Source: Dolichospermum sp. DET69
Lineage (GTDB): Bacteria; Cyanobacteriota; Cyanobacteriia; Cyanobacteriales; Nostocaceae
Reading direction: 5' to 3'
Length of the DNA: 64,000 bases
Assembly: GCA_017355425.1 (NCBI GenBank)
Contig: CP070233.1
Coordinates: 4,745,501 to 4,809,500 of the forward strand
Numbering within the stretch: position 1 is the stretch's first letter; each line of letters starts with the position of its first letter. Position numbers and translations under genes: made by a program. Below, piece by piece: positions 17,659 through 27,259 of the stretch. Below the pieces are notes generated by a model that was given only the letters and a program-made list of their open reading frames with translations, had not been told where the DNA came from and did no database searches.

Positions 17659-17688
17659 TGTAGAGACGTTCCATGGAACGTCTCTACA
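17659..17688. terminator. Palindrome between precursor and enzyme genes
   Basis: A 30-base perfect palindrome, TGTAGAGACGTTC / GAACGTCTCTACA around CCATGG, lies between the stop codon of the precursor gene (17712) and the start of the E1-like gene (17613). As RNA it is a strong stem. In RiPP operons such a stem commonly leaves more precursor than enzyme message. No U tract follows, so partial termination or 3'-end protection is more likely than full stop. Confidence 0.6.
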
Positions 17689-17711
17689 TTCTGTTCTCTC
17701 TCCAGGTTTAG

Positions 17712-18065
17712 TTAGTATCCAAATCCAATTTCATCAGTGTCATCCAACACACTTGATATTGTTCCATTATCGCTAAATCTACATCCCCCACAGCCAGTAC
17801 AAGGTCTACAGCCACCACAGCCACGGCATCCACAGCCACCACAGCCACGGCATCCACCACAGCCACGGCATCCACCACATCCACCACCGCAATTAGCAAA
17901 CCATCTTTGGGTGGTTTCAGAGTCAAATACTCCCGACATTGCTAGTTTTTCTAAAGCTGCTATTTCCTCCTCCGATAACAAAAGTCTTTCGAGTCTATCT
18001 GCTTTGTCTACTAAACGCATTTCTACAGTTGGTTGGTCCAGTGTTTTTTCTGCAAGCATTGTCAT
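17712..18065 (-). CDS. TOMM/RiPP precursor peptide with Cys-Gly-Gly core
   Basis: A 117-residue peptide preceded by a good ribosome-binding site (AAGGAG, near 18069-18074). Residues 1-58 form a charged helical leader (DKADRLERLLLSEEEIAALE) with no Cys. Residues 59-97 hold 13 Cys in CGGC, CRGC and CGC steps separated by Gly and Arg, and about 20 residues of follower end in GFGY. The core DNA is internally repetitive. Leader, core and follower, plus adjacent E1-like, YcaO and SagB genes, fit an azol(in)e-type precursor similar in style to the heterocycloanthracin family. A metal-binding Cys-rich protein is the alternative. I know of no named product. Confidence 0.85.
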   Translation of the reverse strand: MTMLAEKTLDQPTVEMRLVDKADRLERLLLSEEEIAALEKLAMSGVFDSETTQRWFANCGGGCGGCRGCGGCRGCGGCGCRGCGGCRPCTGCGGCRFSDNGTISSVLDDTDEIGFGY

Positions 18066-18989
18066 CTACTCCTTTTAATTTAAACTCAATAACCTGTTGG
18101 CAAATCTATATTCGAGTTCAATCAACAATTAAGAGTCCTTCAAGAAGCTGGTTTAATTTGCTTTTTGAATTTTTAATTGTTAATTCTGCCATGGGATAAT
18201 AGCCGACAAAATGTCAAAATCACTTTCTGATTAGTGCGGGTAAGTATCAGATATAATTTGTATTTCCCCGTCATCTTTCTAGCCAAATATTGTTCTTGTT
18301 AGCATTGCAAATTATATCTTTTTTGCTTACCCAACTTCTATAAGAATATCTTTTCCTGTCAGATTTGCTTCATTCTTAAGTAGTATTAGTTTTACTATTG
18401 ATAGTGAAGAAAGCAATTCATTAAATTGGGTTGATGATGCGTAAAGTTCTGGAAATAGAAAGTAATCTGATGGTTTAGCTTGATTTTAAATAATTTATAG
18501 GTAAGTTAAAAATGTAGTTCTATTTCTTTATGATTACTACTTTAGTAAGGTATTCATCCTTTTTTATTTTTCAGCATTTTATTTAAAGAAACCAAATTAG
18601 GCATTTAATAATCCTTTAATTATCAAGCCTCTATAGATTCTATGCAGTTTTGATATCCGTAAAAATCCTGAATTAACTATATATTTGAATATTTCTCATA
18701 TATTCATCCCTAAGAAGTGGAGAACAAAAATTTTGACAATTAGAATAAAAAAATAATATAGGAATCATCAATGATATTTGAAAAATTTTCACTTTTGGTC
18801 AGCAATACCCAGCAGAACCTGTGCCAATTTAGCATCAACCTTTTGCAATCAGAGAATTGTCTAACATTTTTATGACTTACGCAAAAATCAGGAAAGAATG
18901 AACCACGAAGGAGCGAAGGACACGAAGGAAAGAGAGTTTGAGAGATATTTTGCGTAAGTCCTAATTTTATCAAAAATCAGGTTTAATTA
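18066..18989. promoter_or_regulatory. Divergent intergenic region of the RiPP locus
   Basis: About 920 A+T-rich bases between the minus-strand precursor operon and the plus-strand exporter operon, so both promoters should lie here. I cannot name either promoter with confidence. The only structured part is the inverted repeat at 18874-18960. Confidence 0.4.
18874..18960. repeat. Short inverted-repeat element
   Basis: GACTTACGCAAAA (18874-18886) and TTTTGCGTAAGTC (18948-18960) are exact inverted copies. They enclose a purine-rich stretch with GAAGGAGCGAAGGACACGAAG. A similar interior occurs at 22150-22215, so this is a dispersed element. It stands just upstream of the ABC exporter gene. Confidence 0.75.
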
Positions 18990-20804
18990 ATGAGCGATTT
19001 TAGAGTTTGGTTTGGAGACTGCACTAGAGTTTTATTTCGTTCTTTGCCTTTGTTATGGACAGCAGCACCTCAAGAAATGATCTTTTTGATTGCTGTGACT
19101 TTATTGCAAGGGTTTCTTCCGGGAATTAGTGTTTGGATTACCAAGCTAGTAGTAGATGCTGTAGCCACAGCCTTAACATCTGGAAGAGCATTAGACGATT
19201 CAATTCTCTGGCCTTTAGTAGCAGCATGGGTGGGAGCTTTGCTACTAGAAACGCTTTTATATCCTTGGATATTTGCACTTCAGGGGAATCTCAATGACAA
19301 GTTAGCAGCTCACATTAGTTTATTGTTAATGCGAAAAGCTGATAGTTTTGCCGACCTCAGCCGTTTTGAAGATGCTGAATTCTATGATGAGCTACAACTG
19401 CTCCAACAACAAGTTAGTTATAAACCGTTAAACTTAGTCGAAAATTTGGTGGAATTAAGTCGCTCTTTGGTGACTTTAATTGTAGTAGTCGGGTTACTAA
19501 TTCCACTGGCTATTTGGATACCATTGGTAATTGCGATCGCTACTATACCCCAAATAGTAGTTTCTTCCCAATACGGTAGGGCTATTTGGCTCACTTTATT
19601 TGAAAACAGTCCCCAAGCTCGGAGAATGCAGTATTACACCACAGTAATGCTGACTGATACCTATGCCAAAGAAATCAGATTGTTTCAGCTAGGCTCATTT
19701 TTTATGGAGCTTTACGGACAAGCTTTTCAATCGTTACATCAATCTATGCGTCATCTGCGGGGTAAACAAGCATTTTGGTCATCTAGTTTAGCTATTCTCA
19801 GTACATTAGGAAATGGGTTTGCTTTCTATTGGGTGGTACAAAAAGCTTTTCGAGGAGCATTTAGTCCGGGTAGTGTCCTGCTGTTTGTTCAGTCATTAAC
19901 TTACTTTCAAAATAATTTAGAAAGATTCGTCAGTCATTGGTTGGATCTATTTGAGAATATTATTTATATGCAGCAGTTTTTCAATTTTCTTGATAGTCCT
20001 ACCCCAATGGTATTAAACATACCTGGAGAAAAAATCCCCACTCCGATTCGTTCCGGTATTACTTTTGAACAAGTTGATTTTCACTATCCAGATGGTAGAT
20101 TAGCACTCAAGGATATTTCTTTTACTCTTTATCCAGGGGAAACAGTAGCCATAGTTGGAGAAAATGGTGCGGGAAAAACTACTTTAGTCAAGCTATTAAC
20201 TAGGCTCTATGATCCCACAACCGGACGGATTATTGTTGATGGTATAGACCTGAGAGATTTAAATTTACAACAGTGGCGACAACAAATTGCTGGAGTTTTT
20301 CAAGACTTTGGCCACTACTCCCTGACAATAGGGGAAAATATCGCATTAGGAAATTTAGCGGCTTTAGAAAATCGAGAGATTCTTAAATATGCGGTAGAAA
20401 AAGCCGATATCGTCAAACTAGTTGCTGATTTTCCCAGCGGGGAAGATACACAATTGGGTAAACAGTTTGGCGGTACGGAACTTTCTGGAGGACAGTGGCA
20501 AAAGTTAGCCCTAGCTCGGGCTTTTGTCCGCAAAGAAGCCCAACTACTACTTCTGGATGAGCCTACCGCAGCACTTGACCCCCGCAGCGAGTGTGATTTT
20601 TACCTTCGCTTTGTTGAACTAGCTGAAGGCAAAACTACTATTCTCATTACTCACAGATTAGCCTCAGTGCGAATGGCTGACCGGATTTTAGTCCTCAAAG
20701 ATGGTCATTTAATTGAGGATGGTACTCATCAGGAACTGTTACAAAGTGGAGGCGAATATACTGCCCTATGGAATATGCAGGTAAAACAGTACGGGGTATC
20801 ATGA
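18990..20804 (+). CDS. ABC exporter (membrane and ATPase domains fused)
   Basis: A 604-residue half-transporter. Residues about 15-330 contain five to six membrane segments; residues 345-590 contain the nucleotide-binding domain with Walker A GENGAGKTT, the variant signature LSGGQWQ, Walker B LLLLDEPTAALD and the H-loop in TILITHRLASVR. There is no C39 protease domain, so it would export the product without cleaving the leader itself. It is divergent from the precursor operon, and its TGA overlaps the ATG of the adaptor gene (ATGA). Export of the modified peptide is inferred from context. Confidence 0.88.
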   Translation: MSDFRVWFGDCTRVLFRSLPLLWTAAPQEMIFLIAVTLLQGFLPGISVWITKLVVDAVATALTSGRALDDSILWPLVAAWVGALLLETLLYPWIFALQGNLNDKLAAHISLLLMRKADSFADLSRFEDAEFYDELQLLQQQVSYKPLNLVENLVELSRSLVTLIVVVGLLIPLAIWIPLVIAIATIPQIVVSSQYGRAIWLTLFENSPQARRMQYYTTVMLTDTYAKEIRLFQLGSFFMELYGQAFQSLHQSMRHLRGKQAFWSSSLAILSTLGNGFAFYWVVQKAFRGAFSPGSVLLFVQSLTYFQNNLERFVSHWLDLFENIIYMQQFFNFLDSPTPMVLNIPGEKIPTPIRSGITFEQVDFHYPDGRLALKDISFTLYPGETVAIVGENGAGKTTLVKLLTRLYDPTTGRIIVDGIDLRDLNLQQWRQQIAGVFQDFGHYSLTIGENIALGNLAALENREILKYAVEKADIVKLVADFPSGEDTQLGKQFGGTELSGGQWQKLALARAFVRKEAQLLLLDEPTAALDPRSECDFYLRFVELAEGKTTILITHRLASVRMADRILVLKDGHLIEDGTHQELLQSGGEYTALWNMQVKQYGVS

Positions 20805-22123
20805 AACCCAAAAATCTGATTCCTTGGCTAATTGGGCTGGCTATATTTAGTTTATCGGGAGTTGGTATTGCTTATTTCAGCCATTGGTATCAACCTGCTA
20901 AGGATGATATTACAGATTTAACCGTCCCTGTTACTACCAGCAACTTAAAAATTAAAATCAAAACCAATGGAGTTGTCCAACCAGTCCGCAAAATAAATAT
21001 TGGACCGAGAGAAGCAGGTAAAATTGCTAAACTCTATGTAGATGAAGGTAGTTCTGTTTACAAAGGCCAATTAGTGGCAGAAATGGAGCGTCAAGCTTTT
21101 CAAGCCCAAGTGAATCAGTATCGGGCAATGTTATTGAAAGCAAAAGCCGATTTGCAAGAAAAGCGCAAGGGTTACAGACCAGAAGAAATTGCGATCGCTC
21201 AAGCTGATGTACATAAATATACAGCACAAGTACGGGAAGCCCAATCTCGTTTGGTATTAGCCACTCAACGAGTCAAGCGCAGACAATATCCTGTATCTCA
21301 AGGGGCAATATCTCGTGATGATTTAGATACAGCTTTGAATGAAGAAAAAAGCACCAAAGATAATTTACAACAAGCTAAATTTAGTCTCATATCTGCTCAA
21401 CAGCAACTAAAAAAACTACTTTCCGGCTATCAGTCTGAGGAAATTACTAAGGCCGCTGCTGAGGTAGCCCAGGCAACTGCCCAGTTACAATTTTACGAAA
21501 CCCAGTTAGAAAATACTTACATTCGCGCTCCTTTCTCTGGCTTAATTACCCGGCGTTTTGCCCAAGCAGGTGACTTTGTAACCCCAAATACTTCCGTTTC
21601 TACCAATGAAGGAGGAACTAGCGCCTCAATTGCCGAATTAGCCAGTGGTTTGGAGATAGAAGCTAAAGTTCCCGAAGTAAATATGGCAAAGATTAAGCAA
21701 AATCAGCCTGTGGAAATTCGTCTTGATGCTTTTCCTGAACAAGTTTTTCAAGGAAAAGTTCGTTTGATTGCTCCTAGAGGTGTCAAGGAAGAAAATGTCA
21801 CATTTATGCGAGTTAAGGTAGCTTTGGCAACAGGTCAAGATCAACTCAAGGTGGGGCTAAATGTCAAGTTAACTTTTCTCGTAAATGACATTCCCAATGC
21901 TTTGGTAATTCCTTCGGCTGCGGTGATATCTGGAAAGGAAGGCCAAGTGGGTGTACTTTTACCAGACAAAGATAATCAGGCAAAATTCCATCCTGTTCAA
22001 GTCGGAATTACATCTGGGGATAAAACCCAGATTTTGAGTGGACTTTCTCAGGGTGAACGGGTTTTTATTCAACCACCACCTAATCAATTAATTGATGGTA
22101 TTGACCGTCAGATTGGATCTTAG
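20801..22123 (+). CDS. HlyD-family periplasmic adaptor protein
   Basis: The start is placed at the ATG at 20801, because it overlaps the exporter stop codon (ATGA) and begins MKPKNLIPWLIGLAIF, an N-terminal membrane anchor. The protein is 440 residues: a lipoyl/barrel half (VNIGPREAG-like KLYVDEGSSVYKGQLVAEME), a long coiled-coil hairpin about residues 90-220, then YIRAPFSGLITRRFAQAGDFV and beta-barrel strands. This is the membrane-fusion part of a tripartite exporter. It is coupled to the ABC exporter upstream, with a MacB-like permease downstream. Confidence 0.88.
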   Translation: MKPKNLIPWLIGLAIFSLSGVGIAYFSHWYQPAKDDITDLTVPVTTSNLKIKIKTNGVVQPVRKINIGPREAGKIAKLYVDEGSSVYKGQLVAEMERQAFQAQVNQYRAMLLKAKADLQEKRKGYRPEEIAIAQADVHKYTAQVREAQSRLVLATQRVKRRQYPVSQGAISRDDLDTALNEEKSTKDNLQQAKFSLISAQQQLKKLLSGYQSEEITKAAAEVAQATAQLQFYETQLENTYIRAPFSGLITRRFAQAGDFVTPNTSVSTNEGGTSASIAELASGLEIEAKVPEVNMAKIKQNQPVEIRLDAFPEQVFQGKVRLIAPRGVKEENVTFMRVKVALATGQDQLKVGLNVKLTFLVNDIPNALVIPSAAVISGKEGQVGVLLPDKDNQAKFHPVQVGITSGDKTQILSGLSQGERVFIQPPPNQLIDGIDRQIGS

Positions 22124-22139
22124 TCTACTGCTTTCTTAG

Positions 22140-22260
22140 CAGACAAATATAGATTAAATGAACCACGTTCGCGGAGCGTCCCGGAGGGATATAGGAGCGA
22201 AGGACACGAAGGAAGAAGGAAGAAGGAAGAAGAAGGAAGAAATTTTATGCTAGGGAAGGG
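22140..22260. repeat. Degenerate dispersed repeat in the exporter operon
   Basis: Between the adaptor and permease genes lies CGCGGAGCGTCCCGGAGGGA, a palindromic word widely scattered in Nostocales genomes, followed by GGAGCGAAGGACACGAAGGA, also present at 18910-18930, and a GAAGAAGG tract. It separates two genes that otherwise belong to one operon. Confidence 0.7.
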
Positions 22261-22263
22261 AGT

Positions 22264-23469
22264 ATGAATTTGCTGGAAAGTGTAAATATGGCTTTTGCAA
22301 CTATCTCTGCTAATAAACTTCGTAGCGGACTGACGATGCTGGGGATAATTATTGGCAATGCTTCTGTTATTAGTATGATCGGTATTGGACAGGGCGCACA
22401 GAATCTTGTATTGGGCAAGCTTGAGGCGTTTGGCGCAAATCAACTGACAGTATATACCAATTTTGAAGATGATGAGGGGATGAAATTTCCTGATGCTCAA
22501 TTGGTGTTATCAGACGCGGAAGCAATTAAGGCACAAGTTCCCAGTGTTACTAAAGTTGCTCCTGTAGATGAACAGAAAATGTCAATCAGTTTTAATAATA
22601 AGTTAATATCAACAACTGTTAAAGGGACTACATCTGATTTACTCGCTGTCCAGAATCTTATTCTTGTTACTGGCAGAATGTTTAATCAAACACAACAGGA
22701 ACAACAGGCTCAAGTTACTGTTTTGGGTGCGGAAACTAGCCGGAAGCTATTCGGTGATAAAAATCCTGTTGGGAAAGAGGTGATGATTAATAATATATCT
22801 TTTCAAGTTATTGGTTTGTTGCAATCAAAAGGTGCATTTGCTGGGGAGAATTTGGATCAAACTGCTATTGTCCCACTCACAACTTATGCTAATAGGTTAG
22901 TGGGACGGAGATCAATATCTGATATTCCTATTAGTTACATTTTGGTAACGGCAAAAAATAGAGATAGTGTTCGTACCGCAGGTTTTCAAATTACTAATGT
23001 TCTGTCTCGATTACATGGTAAAAAAGATATAGCTGTTTTTGCTAATAAAAAGTTTCAAGAATTAGTGTTACAGGTAACTGGTATTTTGTCATTATTATTA
23101 GCTTTGATTGCGGCTATTTCTTTGTTAGTCGGTGGAATTGGCATTATGAATATTATGTTAGTTTCTGTGACGGAACGCACTCAAGAAATTGGTTTACGGA
23201 AAGCTGTTGGCGCAACTCAGAATGATATTTTAATGCAGTTTTTAATTGAAGCGATTATTCTCTCTCTTTCTGGGTGTTTATTGGGAATAATTTTAGGAGT
23301 TGGGGGAACTTTGCCGTTAGCATTTTTCACGCCTTTGACTCCTCAATTTCCTCTGTATGCTGTTGTTGTAGCTGTGGGCATATCCGGGAGCATAGGCTTG
23401 ATTTTTGGTGTGTTTCCTGCCCGACAAGCTGCTATGCTAGACCCAATTGTCGCTCTGAGAAGTGGTTAA
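22264..23469 (+). CDS. MacB/FtsX-like ABC permease
   Basis: A 401-residue permease. The first membrane helix lies near residues 15-38 (SANKLRSGLTMLGIIIGNASVISMIGIG). A periplasmic MacB-PCD domain follows, then three helices after residue 270 (LLLALIAAISLLVGGIGIMNIMLVSVTERTQEIGLRKAVGA), the FtsX signature. There is no ATPase domain, and no separate MacB-type ATPase gene is present in the window. The insertion element begins 120 bases downstream, so an ATPase gene may have been displaced. With the HlyD adaptor it would form an export or surface-delivery complex. Confidence 0.85.
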   Translation: MNLLESVNMAFATISANKLRSGLTMLGIIIGNASVISMIGIGQGAQNLVLGKLEAFGANQLTVYTNFEDDEGMKFPDAQLVLSDAEAIKAQVPSVTKVAPVDEQKMSISFNNKLISTTVKGTTSDLLAVQNLILVTGRMFNQTQQEQQAQVTVLGAETSRKLFGDKNPVGKEVMINNISFQVIGLLQSKGAFAGENLDQTAIVPLTTYANRLVGRRSISDIPISYILVTAKNRDSVRTAGFQITNVLSRLHGKKDIAVFANKKFQELVLQVTGILSLLLALIAAISLLVGGIGIMNIMLVSVTERTQEIGLRKAVGATQNDILMQFLIEAIILSLSGCLLGIILGVGGTLPLAFFTPLTPQFPLYAVVVAVGISGSIGLIFGVFPARQAAMLDPIVALRSG

Positions 23470-23678
23470 TTAGGATTTGCTGATAGCGGAGCGTGACGTA
23501 ATTTATGGACAGGAAACAGAAAAACCTTGACAAAACATCTTTATCTGCGTTTATTTGCGTTTAATTAGTATTAATATTTTATTCTATGTAGCTAGGACTA
23601 GCCCTTTCAAGGTGTTGTGTAATGGGGTGATTTGTAGTTTGGTTAAGAGAGGTGAAAATCACAGGGTGGAGAAAAAAA

Positions 23679-24782
23679 ATGAGTCTAGGGCAAGTATTTG
23701 AGCGGTTTATCAAAGAGAGTCCAGTATCAGTGATGATTCGTGGGCTTTTAGAAAAAGCACTAAGTCCACAAATTTTGGATGAACTATTTGAACGCACTGC
23801 GAAAACTCAGTACACCCGTGAATTATTATTCTCTACAGTCGTAAATTTAATGAGTCTTGTGGTGTGCGGAGTCCACCCATCAGTGAATGCAGCACATCAA
23901 GCATTAGCCGAAGAAATAGGAGTTTCAGTCACATCAGTCTATAACAAAATCAATGGCATTGAGCCAAATACCAGCACGGAATTAGTCAGAGAGGTTGCTG
24001 GTCAAATGGAAGCGACAATTCGGCATCTCAACGCTACGATACCTAATCTGCTCCCAGGTTATCGAGTGAAAATAATTGATGGTAATGCTATTGCCGCCAG
24101 TGAACATCGTTTAAAAGAACTACGCCAAATTAGTAGTGCCCCATTACCAGGAAAGTCCTTAGTTGTACTAGACCCTAGCTTGATGTTGGCAGTAGATGTA
24201 TTTCTTTGTGAAGACGGTCATGCCCAAGAGCGTTCTTTATTTAACGAGGTACTATCAACTGTTGAAGAAGATGATGTTTGGATCGCTGACCGGAATTTTT
24301 GTACACTCAAGTTTTTATTTGGAATCGCTAGTCAAAAAGGCTACTTTATAATTCGACAGCATCAAAGTATGCCTTGGCAAGAGACCGATGATTTCCGTTT
24401 AGTTGGTCAAAACGATAGTGGTGTTGTGTTTGAGCAAAACATCATGTTAAGTGCGGATGATGGTCATCTCTTAAAAACTCGCCGAATCAAGGTGAGCCTG
24501 AAACAACCTAATCGTGATGGCGATAAGGAAATTTTTATTCTTACTAATTTGCCTTCTCAAGTTGCAGATGCACTACTTGTAGCTAAACTATACTGCAAAC
24601 GTTGGAAGATTGAAACATTGTTTCAAGTCCTCACAGAAAATCTTCTCTGCGAGATTAATACATTAGGTTATCCAAAAGCTGCCTTATTTACCTTTTGTAT
24701 TGCATTAGTCGCCTATAATGTCCTATCTGCGGTTCAGGCAGCACTTAGAAGTGTTCATGGAACTGATAAGGTAGAAACCGAA
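23679..24782 (+). CDS. IS4-family transposase, 5' exon
   Basis: The frame begins at ATG 23679 (a GTG at 23652 is also possible) and runs to the intron boundary at 24782. DDE residues are visible in KIIDGNAIA (first Asp), DVWIADRNFC (second Asp) and YCKRWKIETLFQ (Glu of the YREK-like motif). The exon ends on a complete codon (VETE). Joined to the downstream exon it reads VETE-ISSYYLADEI, which fits the usual C-terminus of this transposase type. After splicing the protein would be about 460 residues with an intact active site. Confidence 0.88.
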
Positions 24783-27259
24783 GTGCGAATCGTTGGCTAG
24801 AAACTAAAAACCCGTAAGGGTTTTGGAGGATTAGCCGCAAGGTACAAAACCTTGACAACTGAATGACCATGTAGGTGAGAGCCATTATCCTAGAACCCCT
24901 CAAACCCTACCCCGTAGGTGCAACGGTGAAAGCATCACCCCCAGGTTCGAGACTAGCCATCAAAGCCTGAAGCGGGGTGAAAAGGTGTTATTACTGACAG
25001 CCTAAGTTGGTAAGCATCGAGCAAAGTACCCATGAGTAAAGCCTAGGCTTGAAGATGCGATTGAATCGTCGTGACTACCAACCAGCGAAATAAGGCTAAA
25101 GGCGCTGGAGTCAAAAGACACAGGATAAGGAGTTGGCAATGTTCGGTTTGACCAATTTGCACTTCCAATAAACCCGGCGAATAGCATCACTCTAAAGGTA
25201 CACAGCATGGTCATTCGGAACGAGATAACCTCTCGCTTGCTCTCAGGTGATCGAATACCTGAGTAGGTGCTAACCGTATGCAACGAGAAGGTGAGATTAA
25301 ATCAAAAGCGAATGTCTGGGGTAATGCCCAGAATATGCTGACAGATTTACGGTGATTTGGATGATAAAGTCCCAAGTAGTGAGTATATATGTCTAATACA
25401 CAGTCTCAACAACTGATGGTGGAATGGCACTCTATTAACTGGCGCAAGCTAGAACGTAGCGTGTATAAGCTCCAAAAGAGAATTTATCAAGCCTCCGCCC
25501 GTGGTGATGTAAAAGCATATCGCAGACTCCAAAAGACGCTGATGAAGTCATGGTCAGCAAGAGCTTTAGCGGTTCGTAGAGTCACCCAGGATAACCAAGG
25601 GAAAAAGACGGCTGGTGTAGATGGCGTTAAATCGCTGACTCCAAAACAGCGTCTAGAACTCACTGGAAATCTAAACCTGGGGTCAAAGGTCAGTCCAACT
25701 AGACGGGTATGGATTCCTAAGCCTGGAACGGAAGAGAAACGACCTTTGGGAATACCTACAATGAAAGACCGAGCCTTGCAAGCACTTGTCAAACTGGTAT
25801 TAGAGCCAGAATGGGAAGCGCGATTTGAGCCTAACTCTTATGGGTTCAGAGCCGGACGCTCATGCCATGATGCAATAGGGGCAATATTTAACGCTATCAA
25901 CGGGAAACCAAAATATGTTCTCGATGCCGATATTGCCAAATGTTTTGACCGCATCAACCAGGAAAAACTGCTAATAAAATTGAATACATCCCCCACCATC
26001 CGCAGACAAATTCGCGCATGGTTAAAAGCGGGAGTGATGGACGGTAAGCAGTTGTTTCCAACATCTGAGGGTACGCCACAGGGCGGGGTAATTTCCCCAT
26101 TACTGGCAAATATTGCCCTCCACGGGATGGAAGAACGGATTAAGCAATATACAGAAACGCTGGAAGGAAGGAAGCAGCATAATTATCAAAGCCTCAGCTT
26201 AATCAGATATGCCGATGACTTTGTTATTCTCCACAAAGACATAACCGTTGTCCAAAGATGCAAAGAGATAATCTCTGAATGGTTACAAGGCATGGGTTTG
26301 GAATTAAAGCCTAGTAAAACGAGACTTACTCACACCCTCCATCAGTATGAGCAAGAAAAACCAGGGTTCGACTTCCTTGGTTTTACGATACAACAATTTC
26401 CAGTAGGAAAGTATCACTCGAAGCAGGGCTTTAAAACAATCATCACCCCAAGCAAGCAGAAGCAAAAGGTACACTACGACCAAATCGCCAGTGTTATTGA
26501 AGCTCATAAGGCAGCACCGCAAGCGGCGCTAATCAGCCGTTTAAACCCAATAATTAGGGGATGGGCAAATTACTACGCGACTGTGGTAAGTAAGGTGACT
26601 TACTCAGATATTGACCACCTTATTTACCAAAAGTTAAACGCTTGGGCAAAACACCGTCACCCCAAAAAGAACGGGAAATGGGTGTCAAAAAGGTATTGGC
26701 AATCCATAGACGGTGATAACTGGGTATTCGCAACCAGGAAGGAAGGTTCAACCTCACTTCGGTTACTAAATCATGCCGACACGCCAATAGTGCGTCATGT
26801 GAAAGTCAAAGGCGAATCGTCACCATACGACGGAAATCTGGTTTACTGGAGTACAAGAATGGGTAATAACCCAGAAATGCCAACCAGAGTATCAAAACTC
26901 CTGAAAAAGCAAAAAGGGAAATGTACCCACTGTGAAATGTTTTTCCGTGAAGACGATGTAATGGAAGTTGACCATATCATCCCAAAATCAAAAGGTGGAA
27001 AGGATGAGTATAAAAATCTTCAACTTTTACACAGACATTGCCACGATACAAAGACAGCCAATAATGGCAGTCCTGGCACAAAAATCCGGCTGCAATAGTG
27101 CCGAGCCTAAGCCCACCAGAAAACTTGAAAAAGTCGAAGGAAAATGGGTAATGAGGTGTGCATGACAAGCACCAAATCATTGAGGAGCCGTGTGAAGGGA
27201 AACTTTCATGCACGGTTTTGAAGACCAACGGGGTTGGTGACAACCTCGTTGAGTTTAAT
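24783..27259 (+). other. Group II intron (ribozyme with encoded maturase)
   Basis: The 5' end GTGCG at 24783 matches the GUGYG consensus. About 600 bases of structured RNA precede the reverse transcriptase ORF. Domain V is at 27185-27218, with 8-base stem GAGCCGTG / CACGGTTT. Domain VI follows as AACGGGGTTG, a GTGA loop and CAACCTCGTT. Ending at 27259 (...AAT, an AY end) gives an in-frame exon junction. The 2477-base length and maturase type suggest the chloroplast-like class. The 3' end could be off by a few bases. Confidence 0.9.
25389..27098 (+). CDS. ltrA: Group II intron reverse transcriptase/maturase with HNH domain
   Basis: A 569-residue multidomain protein in the intron. The reverse transcriptase has PKPGTEEKRPLGIPTMKDRALQ, the GFRAGRSCHDA segment, TPQGGVISPLLANI and the catalytic YADD in IRYADDFVILH. 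The maturase (X) domain contains IIRGWANYY, and the C-terminal En domain is an HNH nuclease (CTHCEMFF, VDHIIPKSKGGKDEYKNLQLLHRHCHD). All motifs look intact, so the intron could both splice and retrohome. The start ATG at 25389 lies within domain IV by position. Known members bind their own intron RNA. Confidence 0.95.
   Translation: MSNTQSQQLMVEWHSINWRKLERSVYKLQKRIYQASARGDVKAYRRLQKTLMKSWSARALAVRRVTQDNQGKKTAGVDGVKSLTPKQRLELTGNLNLGSKVSPTRRVWIPKPGTEEKRPLGIPTMKDRALQALVKLVLEPEWEARFEPNSYGFRAGRSCHDAIGAIFNAINGKPKYVLDADIAKCFDRINQEKLLIKLNTSPTIRRQIRAWLKAGVMDGKQLFPTSEGTPQGGVISPLLANIALHGMEERIKQYTETLEGRKQHNYQSLSLIRYADDFVILHKDITVVQRCKEIISEWLQGMGLELKPSKTRLTHTLHQYEQEKPGFDFLGFTIQQFPVGKYHSKQGFKTIITPSKQKQKVHYDQIASVIEAHKAAPQAALISRLNPIIRGWANYYATVVSKVTYSDIDHLIYQKLNAWAKHRHPKKNGKWVSKRYWQSIDGDNWVFATRKEGSTSLRLLNHADTPIVRHVKVKGESSPYDGNLVYWSTRMGNNPEMPTRVSKLLKKQKGKCTHCEMFFREDDVMEVDHIIPKSKGGKDEYKNLQLLHRHCHDTKTANNGSPGTKIRLQ

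Noticed and set aside
17708-18078. Open frames overlapping the RiPP precursor on both strands (Val/Ala/Asp-rich and Pro/Gln/His-rich)
   Set aside because: They are by-products of the repetitive CGG codons; the Cys/Gly frame alone has a ribosome-binding site, a leader and matching neighbours.
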